The position numbers were made by a program, and so were the translations under genes. Below are positions 17,847 to 19,650 of a DNA stretch of 19,650 nucleotides, in pieces; positions within the stretch are counted from its first letter, which is position 1; each line of letters starts with the position of its first letter. Where the stretch lies: NCBI GenBank assembly GCA_015501075.1, contig JADNYJ010000586.1:1-19650 (forward strand), read 5' to 3'. The notes under the pieces were generated by a model. The model was not told where the DNA came from. It did no database searches and saw nothing but the letters and a program-made list of their open reading frames with translations. Origin of the DNA: Gymnopilus junonius (lineage: Eukaryota > Basidiomycota > Agaricomycetes > Agaricales > Galerinaceae).

Positions 17847-19650
17847 CTAAACAGCATCAGAAGTAGAATTCATCGCCAGCCTGATCTCTAGGGCTTCGCA
17901 GTCTTCGAGTTCTGAATGAGGTAACAAGTATCGCCTTCCGGGCCTTTGCCATGCCATCGGACCAGGTATTCGGTTTTGTGAGTTCTCTGATTCATTCGTT
18001 CATCTACAATTTTGTCAATAAAGTACTCTTCCTCACTGTTAATGACCACAGGTGCTGGTAGGTTGAGAGCATGAGAGGGAAATAACTCGTCATTGTTCTC
18101 CTTGAAGGGAAGGACTTCTGAAGTATGGAAAACAGGGAAGATATTAGTTGAGTTAGGCAAATCCAGAGTGACAGTTGAGTGTCGTTCATTCACAGCAATG
18201 ATATGGTGAGGCCTGTCATAATGAGGAATAAACTTCGCCACACATGTCGTGTCATGAGCCTTGTATTGATGCCAGTGATTTTCCATGGACAGAACCACAC
18301 GATCCCCAATCGTGAAAGGGAAATCTAAGTGCCATTTTTTGTTAGCATGATATGCTTGGGTCACTTTAGCACTTATCAAGTTATCTTGAGCCTCTAGAAC
18401 CAGAGGTTGCATTTGCTCAATAATACTCCCAGCAGCTAGGACGTCTGGGGTCTGGTCCTGGGTCTGCATAAAGGGGGGTAAAATACAAGGGGAGTGCCCA
18501 AAGCGAAGTTGGAAAGGAGAGAAGCCTGTTGATCGATTCTTTGTGTTCATTATATCAAATCGAATTTTTGGGATTGATCGGACCCATCCACGTTGATCAC
18601 GCTCAACAGCAAAGTGAATGCATTGGATAACTGTTTTGTTAGTCCTTTCGCTGGATCCATCACTTTCCGGATGGTAGCTCGTTGACATTTTCAACTTAAT
18701 GCCTGTTAGTTTGTGCAACGCTTTCCAGAACCGAGACATAAAAAGTTTGTCGTGGTCAGAGACAATATCAGAAGGTAAGCCATTTTCACAATACCACTTG
18801 TCAAAGAATAACTCGGCTAACCCTTCTGCCGTAAGCTTTGTCGAAGTTGGCACAATCTGTATATCCAAACCAAGATGGTCAGTGAATGTTACCAAAGCAT
18901 CAAAACCATTGTCCAAAGGTAAAGGTCCAATGAAATCAATTGCGACTGAATCACAATGCTGGTCTGGGATAGGAAGTGGATGTAAAGGTCCAAAAGGTTT
19001 TGACGTGCTGGACTTGTTATGTTGACAGTCAGCACAAGATGGAATGTATGCTCCCTCTAAGTTGTGACGCATATTGGGCCAATAGAAAGAATCTCGAAGG
19101 GCCGCATATGACTTATCTGTTCCAAAATGTCCAAGACAGTCATGCGCAAGGCGGAACAATGTTTCACAGACCCTAGGAATGGCAGGAATCACCAGGCGAT
19201 CCTTGATGAACCAGAAGCCTTTTTCATGCCGGACAGAGTGCATTCCAGCACCAGCTGATTCCAACTTGTGGGTAAATGGGTCTTCAGCATACCCAGATCG
19301 AATGTCGCAAAGGATTGCATCATCCAATTGAAGGCAGGATCTAACGGTGCTGCCCGAAGAGCTGAATATCGATGCAATTCCTTGCATAGCGGGTTCGCAA
19401 GACGCAAGGCATCGGCCACACAATTCTTTCTCCAGGAATATAGTTGATTGTTGCATCATAGTGAGATAGAAACTCCATCCAATGGATCTGTCAGTGAGAA
19501 AGGTCATGTTGCTGGCCAAAATGTTCGAGGGTCTTATGATCTGTCCAGATCTCAAAACAATAGCCTAAAAGATCAGTTCACCATTTCTTAAGGGACATAC
19601 ATTGCCAGCATTTCTTTCTCATGAACCGGGTAGTTTAGCTCAGCCCTTTG
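17847..19650 (-). pseudogene. Gypsy pol: RNase H tail, integrase, chromodomain
   Basis: From the right edge: AELNYPVHEKEMLAMYV and, shifted by a lost base, LKKW-stop-TDLLGYCFEIWTDHKTLEHF (RNase H), with TGA at 19578-19580 and 19491-19493, both where arginine is expected. After further shifts near 19340-19440 one frame is open to 17888. Numbering from 19555, the zinc-binding HHCC is H138, H143, C174, C177. The catalytic triad is D207 (AIDFIGPL), D267 (IVSDHDK) and E303 (DGSSERTN), with 35 residues between the last two as is typical. A chromodomain closes the protein (EYFIDKIVDERM, EYLVRWHGKGPEGDT). A lost G in the next tryptophan codon (near 17927-17929) shifts the frame; the original frame continues as LPHSELEDCEALE to TAG 17847-17849. 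The integrase core is intact but the polyprotein is broken. Confidence 0.85.

Larger units (their letters stand above)
17508..19650 (-). mobile_element. Ty3/gypsy chromodomain retrotransposon, 3' part
   Basis: The element continues beyond the right edge. In the window: end of RNase H, integrase with chromodomain, about 130 bp of non-coding sequence, polypurine tract and 3' LTR. The integrase-after-RNase H order and the chromodomain fit chromovirus-type gypsy elements. It is inserted in or next to the TET/JBP gene. Confidence 0.85.

Noticed and set aside
1..19650. tRNA, rRNA, CRISPR arrays or bacterial operons
   Set aside because: No cloverleaf-capable B-box context, rRNA core motif or spaced direct-repeat array was seen; spliceosomal introns throughout indicate a eukaryotic nuclear locus.

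Overview
The window reads as a gene-poor, transposon-rich stretch of a filamentous basidiomycete (Agaricomycete) nuclear genome. The signs are 47-72 bp GT-AG introns, a KDZ transposase remnant beside a TET/JBP-type dioxygenase, a chromodomain Ty3/gypsy element, and several proteins that resemble multi-copy families of mushroom genomes. I see no bacterial operon structure, no CRISPR array and no rRNA or tRNA gene. Family assignments come from reading motifs by eye; no database search was run.

Layout. 1-2390: two decayed hypothetical genes and an inverted pair of a short coding-like repeat. 2631-4394 (minus): a WD40-repeat gene cut in a coding exon by a 214-bp MITE; its 5' end carries a perfect 110-bp tandem duplication. 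4843-5635 (plus): an intact three-exon hypothetical gene, divergent from the WD40 gene. 5770-6350 (minus): a decayed gene. 6816-9770 (plus): a long three-exon gene of an unassigned family, broken by four in-frame TGA codons and two frameshifts. 10100-11478 (minus): a scrambled P4-ATPase (lipid flippase) pseudogene with an out-of-order N-domain piece and an in-frame micro-inversion of about 45 bp. 11674-11833 (plus): a possible 36-residue membrane peptide gene. 12094-12250: a CpG-dense patch. 12290-12697: a second, poorly bounded copy of the MITE family.

12698-17507 is a separate compartment, strongly depleted of CpG and with no CpG at all between 12648 and 15268. It carries on the minus strand a TET/JBP-like 2OG-Fe(II) dioxygenase (5' end lost), an acidic low-complexity gene, and the last exons of a KDZ transposase. 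At 17508 the compartment is cut by the 3' LTR of a gypsy element whose pol (RNase H tail, zinc-binding HHCC, DDE integrase, chromodomain) runs leftward from beyond the right window edge.

How the parts relate. Little here is likely to be working host gene. The most informative content is a record of genome decay: nearly every in-frame stop I found inside a decayed ORF is TGA, often where CGA is the natural guess, as expected from CpG deamination. The most interesting unit is the KDZ / TET-JBP / acidic-protein group, a putative transposon carrying its own DNA-base oxidase, sitting in DNA almost stripped of the dinucleotide such enzymes would act on.
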